DNA of 64,000 nucleotides from Evansella halocellulosilytica. GTDB taxonomy: Bacteria > Bacillota > Bacilli > Bacillales > Salisediminibacteriaceae. The DNA is taken from NCBI RefSeq assembly GCF_002335745.1, contig NZ_NIST01000001.1:2581370-2645369 (forward strand), given 5' to 3'. Under the pieces are notes generated by a model. The model saw only the letters and a list, made by a program, of their open reading frames with translations. It ran no database searches and had not been told where the DNA came from. Below are positions 36,637-45,167 of this stretch, in pieces; the first letter of the stretch is position 1; the number at the start of each line of letters is the position of its first letter. The translations under genes were made by a program, and so were the position numbers.

Positions 36637-37500
36637 ATGAACGAATTAGTCCAAGTAACCATTCGAGGAATAGCTGGATTTACGTTAATGTTAATTTTAG
36701 CTCGGATGATGGGGAAAAAACATATCTCACAAATTACGTACTATGAATATATTGTTGGGATTTCCATCGGTAGTATAGCGGCGGAATTAACGTTCGGCAC
36801 GGAGGTAAGGGCGTCGAATTTTATCCTAGGAATGATTCTTTGGGGGGTTATTCCGATTGCACTTTCAAAAATAGAGTTAAAATCCTTTCGCTTTCGCACT
36901 TTATTAGAAGGGCATCCAACTTATTTAATTAAGGATGGTAATGTTTTAGAGGAGAATCTTAAAAAAGAAAATATTACGATTGACGAGTTTATGGTATTGC
37001 TTAGGGAAAAAGATGTGTTTAAATTATCGGATGTTGATTCCGTCATTTTGGAGAAAAATGGGCAAATAAGTGTGATGAAAAAAAGTCACCTTCAACCTCT
37101 AACTCCAAAAGATACAGGATTAGTCGTACAACAGGAACAACAACCGCGTATCGTTATTATAGATGGGAATGTGATGGAACGGAGTTTAACAGAATATGGC
37201 TATACAAAGGATTGGCTGTTAGCTGAAATTAGGAAACAAGGAGTACAAAACTTTCAAGATGTGTTTGTTGCGCAAATTGATTCGACTGGAAATGTCTACA
37301 TAGATCAATATAACGATACAGAACAGGCTTCGCCAATAAAGCAGAAGATTTTAGTCGCAGCAAATATTAAACAGCTGCAGTCTAGCTTAATGGATTTTGC
37401 GTTCCAAACCGAAAACCAAGCAGTCAAAGAAATGTATCAATCTTATGCAAACCAAATGGATAAGTTAATTACAGATATGTCCGCTAATTTAAACGAGTAA
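36637..37500 (+). CDS. DUF421 (YetF-type) membrane protein
   Basis: A 287-residue protein with three N-terminal helices containing the family hallmark ARMMGKKHISQITYYEYIVGISIGSIAAE, a domain with the LIKDGNV segment, and a helical C-terminus. DUF421 proteins are linked to spore-germinant receptor membranes and envelope stress in bacilli (YetF, YkjA, YdfS/YdfR). TGGAGTG precedes the ATG at 36637. It is divergent from the DUF4363 lipoprotein and followed by a terminator. Confidence 0.85.
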   Translation: MNELVQVTIRGIAGFTLMLILARMMGKKHISQITYYEYIVGISIGSIAAELTFGTEVRASNFILGMILWGVIPIALSKIELKSFRFRTLLEGHPTYLIKDGNVLEENLKKENITIDEFMVLLREKDVFKLSDVDSVILEKNGQISVMKKSHLQPLTPKDTGLVVQQEQQPRIVIIDGNVMERSLTEYGYTKDWLLAEIRKQGVQNFQDVFVAQIDSTGNVYIDQYNDTEQASPIKQKILVAANIKQLQSSLMDFAFQTENQAVKEMYQSYANQMDKLITDMSANLNE

Positions 37501-37520
37501 TATACAAAAGTATCTAATAA

Positions 37521-37554
37521 AAAAGAGATGATCTCGATGTCATCTCTTTTTTTC
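37521..37554. terminator. Bidirectional terminator
   Basis: AAAGAGATGA-TCTCGATG-TCATCTCTTT, with A runs left and T runs right. It serves the DUF421 gene and the convergent K+ channel gene. Confidence 0.85.
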
Positions 37555-37576
37555 GGATAAATATGATGATCATAAT

Positions 37577-38371
37577 TCACTGTGTGAAGTTATGTAGAGC
37601 TTTTGTGGCCATTAAAGAGGAAAATGGTTTGTTTGATAAAATAAATTCATCGACATAGTATTGATTTGTATTAGCAATATGATCTTCATCTAGAATTTCA
37701 ACGACCGTATAAATATTGACATTGTGTTGTTTTGCCATATGTTTAATTGTTGAGGCAATTAATAACGTTTTACCATCTTCTGCTGAATGATCTACCCTAT
37801 TATCAGATGAAAATATACAAACAGAATCTGCTTTCAAAACATTTGCTCTATTTAGTGTCTCCGTTTTTGTCGCGTCTCCTTGTACATAATGAATATTTGG
37901 ATGCTGAATCGGGGAAGTGTTTAGCTGATCGATTAAAACAATTAAGCTATTTTGATTTTTTAACAACACTTCATCGGTTGTAATTTTTGTTTTTTGTGAC
38001 CAAGTAACCATTACGATGTGATGTTCTCCTGTAAATCCCAGTCTTTCTTCCTCCTTATATTCCTCATATTTATTTATGACATCGATAAATTTCGCAATCA
38101 TGATTGCAAAAAAGCCGATACCAATAAGATAGATGATGATGGAATAAAGTTTTCCGATAATGGTTTTTGGGATATAATCCCCGAAACCGACTTGTGAGAC
38201 TGTTGTCATCACAAACCAAAATCCATTAAACGGATGTTTAAATTCTTTCGGTTCTAATAAATATACGATAAATGAGCTAATGACGATAAATATAATTCCT
38301 AATAGGATTAATTTCCAGTGGCTTATTTTAATTGTTTGTTGAAGCACTTTTTTTATGAGGCTAAATATCAT
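37577..38371 (-). CDS. Two-helix K+ channel with RCK (TrkA-N) domain
   Basis: A 264-residue potassium channel: helix 1 (~18-38), pore helix and selectivity filter TTVSQVGFGDYIP (~58-70), helix 2 (~78-98), then a cytoplasmic RCK domain starting HIVMVTWSQKTKITTDEVL. The filter is VGFGD in place of the common VGYGD. In the RCK domain the glycine-rich GxGxxG nucleotide motif is missing (VTWSQK), so NAD-type ligand binding may be lost. The ATG at 38371 with CCGGGAG upstream is preferred over 38431. Related to YugO-type channels. Confidence 0.85.
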   Translation of the reverse strand: MIFSLIKKVLQQTIKISHWKLILLGIIFIVISSFIVYLLEPKEFKHPFNGFWFVMTTVSQVGFGDYIPKTIIGKLYSIIIYLIGIGFFAIMIAKFIDVINKYEEYKEEERLGFTGEHHIVMVTWSQKTKITTDEVLLKNQNSLIVLIDQLNTSPIQHPNIHYVQGDATKTETLNRANVLKADSVCIFSSDNRVDHSAEDGKTLLIASTIKHMAKQHNVNIYTVVEILDEDHIANTNQYYVDEFILSNKPFSSLMATKALHNFTQ

Positions 38372-38407
38372 AATAGTTACTCCCGGATTATTAGTCTTCA
38401 TACCTCT

Positions 38408-38454
38408 AAGATTAAAAATGCCAGTCAGCATCCATTTTTAACGAATGGATGCTT
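38408..38454. other. Hairpin upstream of the channel gene
   Basis: AGCATCCATT/AATGGATGCT is a perfect 10-bp stem around TTTTAACG. It lies in the leader of the channel gene and might act as an attenuator; it lacks a strong T tract on either side. Confidence 0.4.
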
Positions 38455-38597
38455 ATTTATTCATGATAAAGCTTCGAATACTTCTTATGTTCATCATTTA
38501 CTTCATTAATTGTAAGGAAGGTGATAGGGGTTTTTCTTTTGTATGACCTTGATAGTAACGAGATTGAAATTTAGGATATATAAAGAAGAGAGCAGGC

Positions 38598-38700
38598 GGT
38601 GACCTACTCTCGTTATATTAGATTCTTTGTAAACCACAGGCTCTGCCTGTGTGAAAATTCCTTTAAAGGTTGTATTCGTGAGATCTCTTTAAAAGTAACG
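38598..38700. repeat. Hairpin-bearing repeat, similar to 50546-50600
   Basis: Contains the hairpin CACAGGC-TCT-GCCTGTG and then a ~33-bp stretch ending CGTGAGATCTC that matches the sequence following the swrC-like gene. No gene is supported here. The whole interval 38372-39064 is otherwise occupied by the channel leader and the inverted-repeat array. Confidence 0.5.
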
Positions 38701-38773
38701 AATAGTTGGAAGGTATACTGTGCTTCTTCCTCTGCAAGGTTAAACGAAGAAGAGAATGCATCGAAGCAGCTTG

Positions 38774-39005
38774 ATTGCTTTTCTTACGCCAAGGGACTCG
38801 AAATCTTCTCTTGGCGGTACTATGACTGCTTTTCCTACCGCCAAGGAACTCGAAATCTTCTCTTTACGGTACTTTTTCTGCTTTTCCTACCGTCAAGGAA
38901 CACGGAATCTTCTCTTGACGGTACATTTACGATTTTTCGGACCGCCAAGGATGACGATCTCTTCTCTTGACGGCCCATTTACGCCTTTTCGGACCGCCAA
39001 AAGTG
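38774..39005. repeat. Array of alternating inverted repeats (about 52-bp period)
   Basis: Four and a half units alternate the half-sites CCGCCAAG and CTTGACGG (variants CGCCAAG, CCGTCAAG, CTTGGCGG, CTTTACGG) about every 25 bp. Each half-site can pair with the one before or after it, giving mutually exclusive hairpins with 16-20-nt loops. Long frames cross it but have no ribosome site. A single related unit lies at 25173-25210. Confidence 0.85.
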
Positions 39006-39026
39006 CCCTTATAGGGCGAAATTAAA

Positions 39027-39047
39027 CCGCCCGTTTTACGGGCGGAT
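39027..39047 (-). terminator. Terminator of the ammonium transporter gene
   Basis: CCGCCCG-TTTTA-CGGGCGG stem; on the minus strand it is followed by TTTAATTT, 18 bp beyond the stop codon. Confidence 0.8.
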
Positions 39048-39064
39048 ACTTATTTCCGTTCTTA

Positions 39065-40336
39065 TTATGCCCCTTTTTTATCTGATGTCATAATATTTTC
39101 TGGATATCCGTAGCTCCCGTGTTCACTAATGTCTAAACCTAAAATTTCTTCTTCTTCTGATACGCGGATTCCATTCATGACACGTTTCATCACGTACAAA
39201 ATAATAAATGAGACGATAAAAGCATAAATACCAGATGCTAAAACACCAATCGATTGAACGCCTAGCTGTGTAAAGCCGCCACCGTAAAATAAACCTGGTA
39301 AGCCACCGTTCATTTCTGCTAGTGCAGGAGTCGCAAAGAATCCTGTTGAAAGTGTCCCCCAAACACCTGCAACACCATGAACAGATAGTGCGAAAATTGG
39401 GTCATCAATTTTTGCCTGATCAAAAAATTTCATACTTAGAAATACAATTAATCCACCAATTGTTCCGATTAGAACAGCTGCCCACGGAGCAACAAAAGCA
39501 CACGATGCCGTAATGGCAACGAGACCTGCTAAAGCACCGTTTAGCATTGTCGGAACATCTGCTTTTCCGAGCATCGCCCGTGCGATCAATAATGCTCCTA
39601 TTGCTCCAGCAGCAGCTGCTAATTGTGTATTTAGTGCAACATAGCCGAAGAAAGCATCTGCAACTTCTAGCGTACTACCTGCATTAAATCCAAACCAGCC
39701 GACCCATAAGATTAAAACACCGAGGGCGGTATATACTTGGTTATGCCCCGCTAAGTTGTTCGCAGTACCATCTTTATTAAATTTTCCGATTCGAGGTTTT
39801 AATAGAATTGTTGCGGCAAGAGCTGCCATCGCTCCAGTTAAATGGACGACTGTAGAACCGGCAAAGTCTTGCTTACCAAGTCCACCTAACCATCCGTCCC
39901 CCCAAATCCAATGAGCAACTACAGGATAAATGAAAGCTGTAAATAATACAGCGAAAATGACGTATACAGATAATTTTGCTCGTTCAGCAAAGCCACCAAA
40001 GGCAATCGTTAAAGCGATTGCTGCGAATGCTAATTGAAAAAAGAAATCAACAGAACCAATAAGTCCGTCAACAACAGTTGTAAAATCACCAAAGAAAAAG
40101 TCAGAAAAACCAATAATGCCATTACTTTCACCATAAATAAATCCGTAGCCTACTGCCCAAAAAACGACTGAGGCAATCCCAACGGTGAAAATCGTTTTAC
40201 CAGCAATATGTCCGGCATTTTTCATTCTTGTTGAGCCAGCTTCAAGTAATATAAAGCCACCTTGCATAAGTAAAACTAACACTGCGCAAATCATAATCCA
40301 AATGTTATTCATTAAAAAAATAGAATCATCCATCAT
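39065..40336 (-). CDS. amt: Ammonium transporter (Amt family)
   Basis: A 423-residue channel-like transporter with 11 helices. Visible features are QGGFILLEAGSTRMKN (helix 1), the FAGSTVVHLTGAMAALAA region holding a central-pore His, and the SVHGVAGVWGTLSTG segment with the second pore His. It is longer than E. coli AmtB without its signal peptide and resembles the shorter Amt type. AAAGGAG precedes the ATG. No GlnK/GlnB gene is next to it, unlike the usual amtB-glnK pair. A TnrA/GlnR-type box upstream points to induction under nitrogen limitation. Confidence 0.93.
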   Translation of the reverse strand: MMDDSIFLMNNIWIMICAVLVLLMQGGFILLEAGSTRMKNAGHIAGKTIFTVGIASVVFWAVGYGFIYGESNGIIGFSDFFFGDFTTVVDGLIGSVDFFFQLAFAAIALTIAFGGFAERAKLSVYVIFAVLFTAFIYPVVAHWIWGDGWLGGLGKQDFAGSTVVHLTGAMAALAATILLKPRIGKFNKDGTANNLAGHNQVYTALGVLILWVGWFGFNAGSTLEVADAFFGYVALNTQLAAAAGAIGALLIARAMLGKADVPTMLNGALAGLVAITASCAFVAPWAAVLIGTIGGLIVFLSMKFFDQAKIDDPIFALSVHGVAGVWGTLSTGFFATPALAEMNGGLPGLFYGGGFTQLGVQSIGVLASGIYAFIVSFIILYVMKRVMNGIRVSEEEEILGLDISEHGSYGYPENIMTSDKKGA

Positions 40337-40403
40337 GCCAACTCCTTTCAGTATTATCCTTTTGTTAGTAGCTTTATTGAATTGAATACTAACTACTTTC
40401 TAA

Positions 40404-40409
40404 GTATAC
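40404..40409 (-). promoter_or_regulatory. Probable -10 box of amt
   Basis: TATACT on the minus strand, about 70 bp before the ATG. The implied start of transcription (~40398) puts the TnrA-like box centred near -47, the known activating position for TnrA. Confidence 0.5.
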
Positions 40410-40436
40410 TTTTTCAAAATTCTGAATCTACAAACG

Positions 40437-40453
40437 TGTCAGACAATCTTACA
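40437..40453. promoter_or_regulatory. TnrA/GlnR-type operator upstream of amt
   Basis: On the minus strand TGTAAGATTGTCTGACA fits the 17-bp consensus TGTNANAWWWTNTNACA at all but one position. It is the expected activator site for an Amt gene in Bacillus (compare nrgA). Confidence 0.75.
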
Positions 40454-40531
40454 TTGTTTTTAGAATAAGGAATGAAGGTTGACTTCGTTGATCAGATCGA
40501 AGAATATGATGATTCGTTACGGATCATAAAG

Positions 40532-40571
40532 AAACTCCCTTGCTAACTGGACTAACAGTAGAAGGGAGTTT
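40532..40571 (-). terminator. Terminator of the DUF4349 gene
   Basis: AAACTCCCTT pairs with AAGGGAGTTT around a 20-nt loop, just beyond the stop codon on the minus strand. The tail is TTTCTTTAT. Confidence 0.7.
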
Positions 40572-40578
40572 GTATGCT

Positions 40579-41535
40579 CTATTCTTCCTTTGACTTTTTA
40601 ACAAATCGTCTATTGAAATAAATGTATATTCCACCAGCGATTAAGATAAACGGAACAAGGACGGGAGATAGTCCGATAAGAAAAACAATGATCGCCGAGA
40701 AGAAGTTGATGAGAACATTAATCGTATCCATAAAAAGACTTTTCGCTCGCTCAAACGTATTTAATGAATCCCGGTCTGGAACAGATGCGATGTTCACAGC
40801 TCTTTCATGAATACTGATGGAGACGGTCGAATAGTCTACATGATTTTCTAAGTAACTCATTCGCCCTTTAATTCTTTCAATTTCTTCTTGAGTATTCGCA
40901 AGGTCATTCGAAATTTTCAAGAGATCTTCTGTATTTTCTGCTTCATCTAGAAAACTAAGTAAACGTTCCTCTACCGTTTCTTGTGATCTGAGGCGGGATT
41001 CTAAGTCTACATATTCTTCTGTTACATCATTTCCGTGAGTTGACTTTTCCATGACCTCTACACTATTGGATTCTATGCCGTCAATAAAAGAGAAGAAATG
41101 TTCAGAAGGAACTCTGACGGTGATATTTCCAGTACGGTTTTCATTAGAATCTCCTTGATAAATCGATGACTCTACAACGTATCCACCAAGTTTATTTACT
41201 TCTTCCTGAATCATCTCTTGTGTTCGGTCGTATTCATTAACTTCAATAGAGAGGTGGCCATTGTAAATAACCATCCGCTCAGTGTCTTCATATTCTTGAA
41301 TGTCACTATCAGTGTTATTTCTTGGTTCTCCGTCTTCTCCTACTCCTGAATCATCGGTGACTTCAGACTCTTCAACAGCACCAAAATCAGCTTGCTCTGT
41401 TGTGCTTTCTGAGTGGCTGACATCCTCCATATCATATTCTGCTGTATGTTGCTCATCATTTTGGCTGCATGCTGATAACATAAGGAGAAAGGTCGCTGCT
41501 ATCAACACCGTCATTTTACTAAATTTTATGTTCAT
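40579..41535 (-). CDS. DUF4349-family lipoprotein
   Basis: A 318-residue surface lipoprotein: lipobox LSACS, a ~70-residue Ser/Glu/Asp-rich linker, the DUF4349 core starting YNGHLSIEVNEYDRTQEMI, a coiled coil (~195-225, EERLLSFLDEAENTEDLL), and a C-terminal membrane helix (~275-300) followed by a basic tail. It is thus fixed to the membrane at both ends. GGGGGTC precedes the ATG. DUF4349 proteins have no proven function; a cell-envelope sensing role is often suggested. Confidence 0.85.
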   Translation of the reverse strand: MNIKFSKMTVLIAATFLLMLSACSQNDEQHTAEYDMEDVSHSESTTEQADFGAVEESEVTDDSGVGEDGEPRNNTDSDIQEYEDTERMVIYNGHLSIEVNEYDRTQEMIQEEVNKLGGYVVESSIYQGDSNENRTGNITVRVPSEHFFSFIDGIESNSVEVMEKSTHGNDVTEEYVDLESRLRSQETVEERLLSFLDEAENTEDLLKISNDLANTQEEIERIKGRMSYLENHVDYSTVSISIHERAVNIASVPDRDSLNTFERAKSLFMDTINVLINFFSAIIVFLIGLSPVLVPFILIAGGIYIYFNRRFVKKSKEE

Positions 41536-41764
41536 TTTTTGACCCCCTAGCGTCTTTTAATGAGATAGACGTAAGAAATTGGAAATAGTTACATCTAAAA
41601 AAATGATAGTCGATTACACTATGAGTGGATTAGAAGGGGAGTATGATCTTTATGAGAACTCCATTCCAAATAGAATTCAAAATCGCTATTGGCGGGTGAA
41701 AGCGAGCAAATAAACCGCAGGAGCTAGAATACCTTACATCTACTCGTTGCTAAAGAGAACTCAT

Positions 41765-41798
41765 AAAAAAACGGACCCGATCATTAGCGGGTCCGTTT
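41765..41798 (-). terminator. Terminator of ptsG
   Basis: AAACGGACCCG/CGGGTCCGTTT, an 11-bp perfect stem followed on the minus strand by six T residues. Confidence 0.88.
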
Positions 41799-41804
41799 AA
41801 GTGG

Positions 41805-43829
41805 TTATTCTTTTATTTGTACGCGGTCAATTTCACCAGTGTTTGTGCTGCCTTCTTTTACGATATGAACAGATTGACTGTCACTTAAATTCGTAAAAAT
41901 AACTGGAGTAATGACAGAAGGGGCATGTTTACTAATATAATCAAGGTCAAATGTAAGCAAAGGTTGCCCTACTTTAACATCGTCACCTTGTTCCACATGA
42001 GCTTCGAAACCTTCTCCTTTTAAATTAACCGTATCGATTCCTACATGAATAAGGATTTCAGTACCGTCTTCAGCTTGAAGACCGATCGCATGCTTCGTTG
42101 TAAATAAGTTGACGATTTTTCCATCAATTGGTGAAACGACCTTCCCATCAGCTGGATCAATGGCAAAGCCGTCACCCATCATTTTTTCTGAGAAAATCTT
42201 ATCGGGAACTTCAGAAAGAGGTTTAATTTCCCCTTTTATCGGCATTGCGATTTTTGTTTGACTCGTAACAGAAGCAGGTGCCTTATTCGCATTTGTTTCT
42301 TCACGTTCTGGCGTTCTTCCGTTAATAATGTCTTCCATTTGACCTTTGATCGTTTCAGAGCGTGGTCCAAAGATTGCTTGTACATTTTTATCAATTTGCA
42401 TCACACCAGAAGCACCTAGTTCTTTAAGGCGATCTTTATCGACTTTGGAAACATCATCGACTGTAATACGAAGACGAGTAATACACGCATCTAAATACGT
42501 TAAATTTTCTTTTCCACCGAACGCTTTTAATACTTCATAAGGCAGCTCATCTTTATTGCCTTGTGCTGCTGATTCTTCATTTTCCTGTGGTTCTTCACGT
42601 CCTGGAGTCATCAAGTTGAATTTCTTAATTGCAAATCGGAATCCGAAATAGTATATGACTGCAAAGACGAGTCCGACTGGAATGACAAGCCACCAATCTG
42701 TTCGGTTAGGTAAAATACCGTAAAGGAAGAAGTCGATAACCCCACCTGAGAATGTCATCCCTATTTTAATGTCTAAAAGATGCATCGTCATAAATGATAA
42801 TCCAGCAAAAACTGTATGAACAGCGAATAATAAAGGTGCAACAAATAAGAAACTGAATTCAATTGGCTCAGTAATTCCTGTTAAAAATGCTGTTAATGCA
42901 GCTGAACCCATAATCCCTGCAACGACTTTTTTATTTTCAGGACGTGCACAATGATAGATGGCAAGGGCAGCAGCTGGAAGTCCGAACATCATAAATGGGA
43001 ACTTACCAGTCATAAATGCACCGGCAGTTAATTCTGCACCGTCACGAATTTGGTTAAAAAAGATTTGCTGATCTCCGCGAATAATTTCTCCAGCCGCGTT
43101 CGTGTAAGAACCGAACTCAAACCAGAAAGGTGAATAGAAAATATGGTGCAAACCAAATGGAATTAAAGCACGTTCAATGACACCGAAAATAAAAGTGGCG
43201 ATCGTACGGTTAGACTCCGTCATAAAATATGAGAACGTGTTAAGTCCATCTTGAGCAAATGGCCATAGGAAGTTCATGATTACACCGACAAGAATTGCAG
43301 AACCTGCAGTAATAATCGGAACAAAACGTTTTCCAGCAAAGAAGCCTAAATAAGATGGAAGCTCTATGTTGTAAAACTTGTTGTACATGTATGCTCCTAA
43401 TAGACCGGCAATAATTCCTCCGAATACTCCAGTTTGTAGTGTAGGAATACCGAGTACATTAGCAAACTCTGGATTTTCTCCTACCATTTCTGCTTCAACC
43501 CCGGTCATGACGCTCATCGTTACGTTAATGATTAAATAACCGATGATCGCAGCGAGTCCGGCAACACCGTCGCCTTTAGAAAGCCCGATTGCAACTCCGA
43601 CTGCAAATAGGAGTGCTAAGTTATCAAACACGATTCCCCCGGCTTCTTGCATCATTTCTGCTAATAGAGCAATCCATGGAGTGTCTAAAAAGCCAAATCG
43701 TGCAATCATATCAGGGTTTTGCATCGCATCACCAAATGCGAGCAAAATACCAGCAGCAGGTAACAGTGCAACTGGAAGCATAAGGGAACGTCCGACTTTT
43801 TGGAGTGTCCCAAATGAATTTTTAAACAT
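41805..43829 (-). CDS. ptsG: Glucose-specific PTS enzyme IICBA
   Basis: A 674-residue phosphotransferase permease that imports and phosphorylates glucose. IIC (~1-400, about ten helices, with GITEPIEFSFLF), IIB (~430-505; phospho-cysteine in LDACITRLRI), Ala/Thr-rich linker, and IIA (~530-674; phospho-histidine in ILIHVGIDTV). Domain order and size match B. subtilis PtsG. Transcribed with glcT upstream; a long terminator in the leader is the expected target for GlcT antitermination. Confidence 0.95.
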   Translation of the reverse strand: MFKNSFGTLQKVGRSLMLPVALLPAAGILLAFGDAMQNPDMIARFGFLDTPWIALLAEMMQEAGGIVFDNLALLFAVGVAIGLSKGDGVAGLAAIIGYLIINVTMSVMTGVEAEMVGENPEFANVLGIPTLQTGVFGGIIAGLLGAYMYNKFYNIELPSYLGFFAGKRFVPIITAGSAILVGVIMNFLWPFAQDGLNTFSYFMTESNRTIATFIFGVIERALIPFGLHHIFYSPFWFEFGSYTNAAGEIIRGDQQIFFNQIRDGAELTAGAFMTGKFPFMMFGLPAAALAIYHCARPENKKVVAGIMGSAALTAFLTGITEPIEFSFLFVAPLLFAVHTVFAGLSFMTMHLLDIKIGMTFSGGVIDFFLYGILPNRTDWWLVIPVGLVFAVIYYFGFRFAIKKFNLMTPGREEPQENEESAAQGNKDELPYEVLKAFGGKENLTYLDACITRLRITVDDVSKVDKDRLKELGASGVMQIDKNVQAIFGPRSETIKGQMEDIINGRTPEREETNANKAPASVTSQTKIAMPIKGEIKPLSEVPDKIFSEKMMGDGFAIDPADGKVVSPIDGKIVNLFTTKHAIGLQAEDGTEILIHVGIDTVNLKGEGFEAHVEQGDDVKVGQPLLTFDLDYISKHAPSVITPVIFTNLSDSQSVHIVKEGSTNTGEIDRVQIKE

Positions 43830-43884
43830 GATTCATTCCTCCTCGAAAAAATATAAAATGATAACGTTGAATCTTGCAACAAAC

Positions 43885-43979
43885 AAAAAAGACATGAGGG
43901 AAAAAGAATGCAGTTATCCTGTCAGAAGATAGACTTGACCTATCTACAGGTTGTAACTACAATCCTTTTCTCTCATGCC
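43885..43979 (-). promoter_or_regulatory. GlcT-controlled RAT/terminator in the ptsG leader
   Basis: On the minus strand a long imperfect stem (GGCATGAGAGAAAAGGATTG with its distal partner, 43960-43979 against 43891-43910) ends in TTTTTT. Its left arm runs into GGATTGT-AGTTAC, the start expected for a ribonucleic antiterminator of the BglG/GlcT family. GlcT binding there would block the terminator. The remainder of the RAT is not an exact match to the B. subtilis ptsG site. Confidence 0.7.
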
Positions 43980-44012
43980 TGCATAACCAGTAACACGGAA
44001 AAGTTGTATTTA

Positions 44013-44846
44013 TCATTCATTATTATTCAGTCTCTGCAAGTGCAAAGTCAGATAAACGGCCTCTGCATCAGGAACTGGCTTTTGCAATCGTTGTTGCATA
44101 ATTTTCATCAACTTCCAAGAGAGAGTGTAACATATAGGATATTCTAATTGCAACACTTTTTTAAGGCTGCTTTGATTTTCCATATATGTTTCTGTTTGAA
44201 TTCTTTCAATCGTATGGTGAAGATGACGAACGAGCCGTAAATAATTCATGTCTTGGCGGTCAATATTTATTTTTAAATAATCTTCAATGATAAGCACGAG
44301 TTCATTTACGAGCTGTGTATGTTTATTAATTTCAGCCAGGTTTCGATTCGTCAATGCACTATGAATGTGCAAAGTAATAAATCCGACTTCACCTTCTGGA
44401 ATACGAATGTTCAGCTTATCATTCAGCCACTCAGTTAACTTCGTTGCTACCGCATATTCTTTCGGGTAAGCTAACTCCGTTTCTTTTAAAAATGGATTTT
44501 TTATTCCATGACCTTGTTGTATTCTTTTTACTGCGAAATACAAATGATCTGTTAATCCGACATGAATATGTTCGTTTAGCTTCCTGTTAAACTCCTGCTC
44601 TAATTTATCAATAAATTCATTCATGATTCCGATAAATTCTTCATCTACATACTCAAGTAAGTTCATATATTGTTTTTGTTCTTCTGCATTTTTAAGAACA
44701 AAGAATTTCTCAGCATGTTCTCCAGCTACTTCATGTCCTGGTTTTTTACCAAAACCAAGACCTTTTCCGATTAGTACAACTTCTTCGTAATCTGGGTGTT
44801 GGGCGATGATTACGTTATTATTCAATACTTTTTTGACGGACAGCAT
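44013..44846 (-). CDS. glcT: Transcription antiterminator GlcT
   Basis: A 277-residue BglG-family antiterminator: N-terminal RNA-binding CAT domain (SVKKVLNNNVIIAQ, then LIGKGLGFGKKPG) and two PTS regulation domains with conserved His residues (HVGLTDHLYFAVKR in PRD1, RLVRHLHHTIERI in PRD2). Enzyme IICB phosphorylation controls it, so it permits ptsG transcription only when glucose flows. The ATG at 44846 follows TCGGAG; the ATG at 44873 lacks a site. Order glcT-ptsG is as in B. subtilis. Confidence 0.93.
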   Translation of the reverse strand: MLSVKKVLNNNVIIAQHPDYEEVVLIGKGLGFGKKPGHEVAGEHAEKFFVLKNAEEQKQYMNLLEYVDEEFIGIMNEFIDKLEQEFNRKLNEHIHVGLTDHLYFAVKRIQQGHGIKNPFLKETELAYPKEYAVATKLTEWLNDKLNIRIPEGEVGFITLHIHSALTNRNLAEINKHTQLVNELVLIIEDYLKINIDRQDMNYLRLVRHLHHTIERIQTETYMENQSSLKKVLQLEYPICYTLSWKLMKIMQQRLQKPVPDAEAVYLTLHLQRLNNNE

Positions 44847-45014
44847 ATCATCAACTCCGAAAAGGGACTTCATTGTAACGCTCTATGTTCCATGAACAGA
44901 TATAGTAAAACGTTTGCAATAAAACTATTATAGAGAAAGGATAACAGGAGTTCAATGACTTCGTCTCGCAAAAATGATTGATTGTTCTTGTGCACGCATT
45001 TTTACATTATGACC

Positions 45015-45095
45015 TTACCACCAGTTAAAAACAAATTTTCCAAGAATAGCAACAAGGAGACCGATCATTAAGACGATATCTAATAGTTTTTTCAT
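45015..45095 (-). CDS. 26-residue single-helix membrane peptide
   Basis: A short open frame with AAAGGAGAATTT directly before its ATG. The product (starts MKKLLDIVLMIGLLVAIL, ends FNWW) has two lysines, one membrane helix and a Trp-rich interfacial end. The excellent ribosome site and clean membrane topology support a real small protein. Function unknown. Confidence 0.6.
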   Translation of the reverse strand: MKKLLDIVLMIGLLVAILGKFVFNWW

Positions 45096-45167
45096 AAATT
45101 CTCCTTTTGTTTATGTTGTTATTAGTTAAATCTTGCAGTTGACCTATAGTTACATGCACCTGAACTA

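Noticed and set aside
38774-39005. CRISPR or coding reading of the 52-bp units
   Set aside because: Repeats are alternating inverted half-sites, not identical direct repeats; the frames across them have no start signal.
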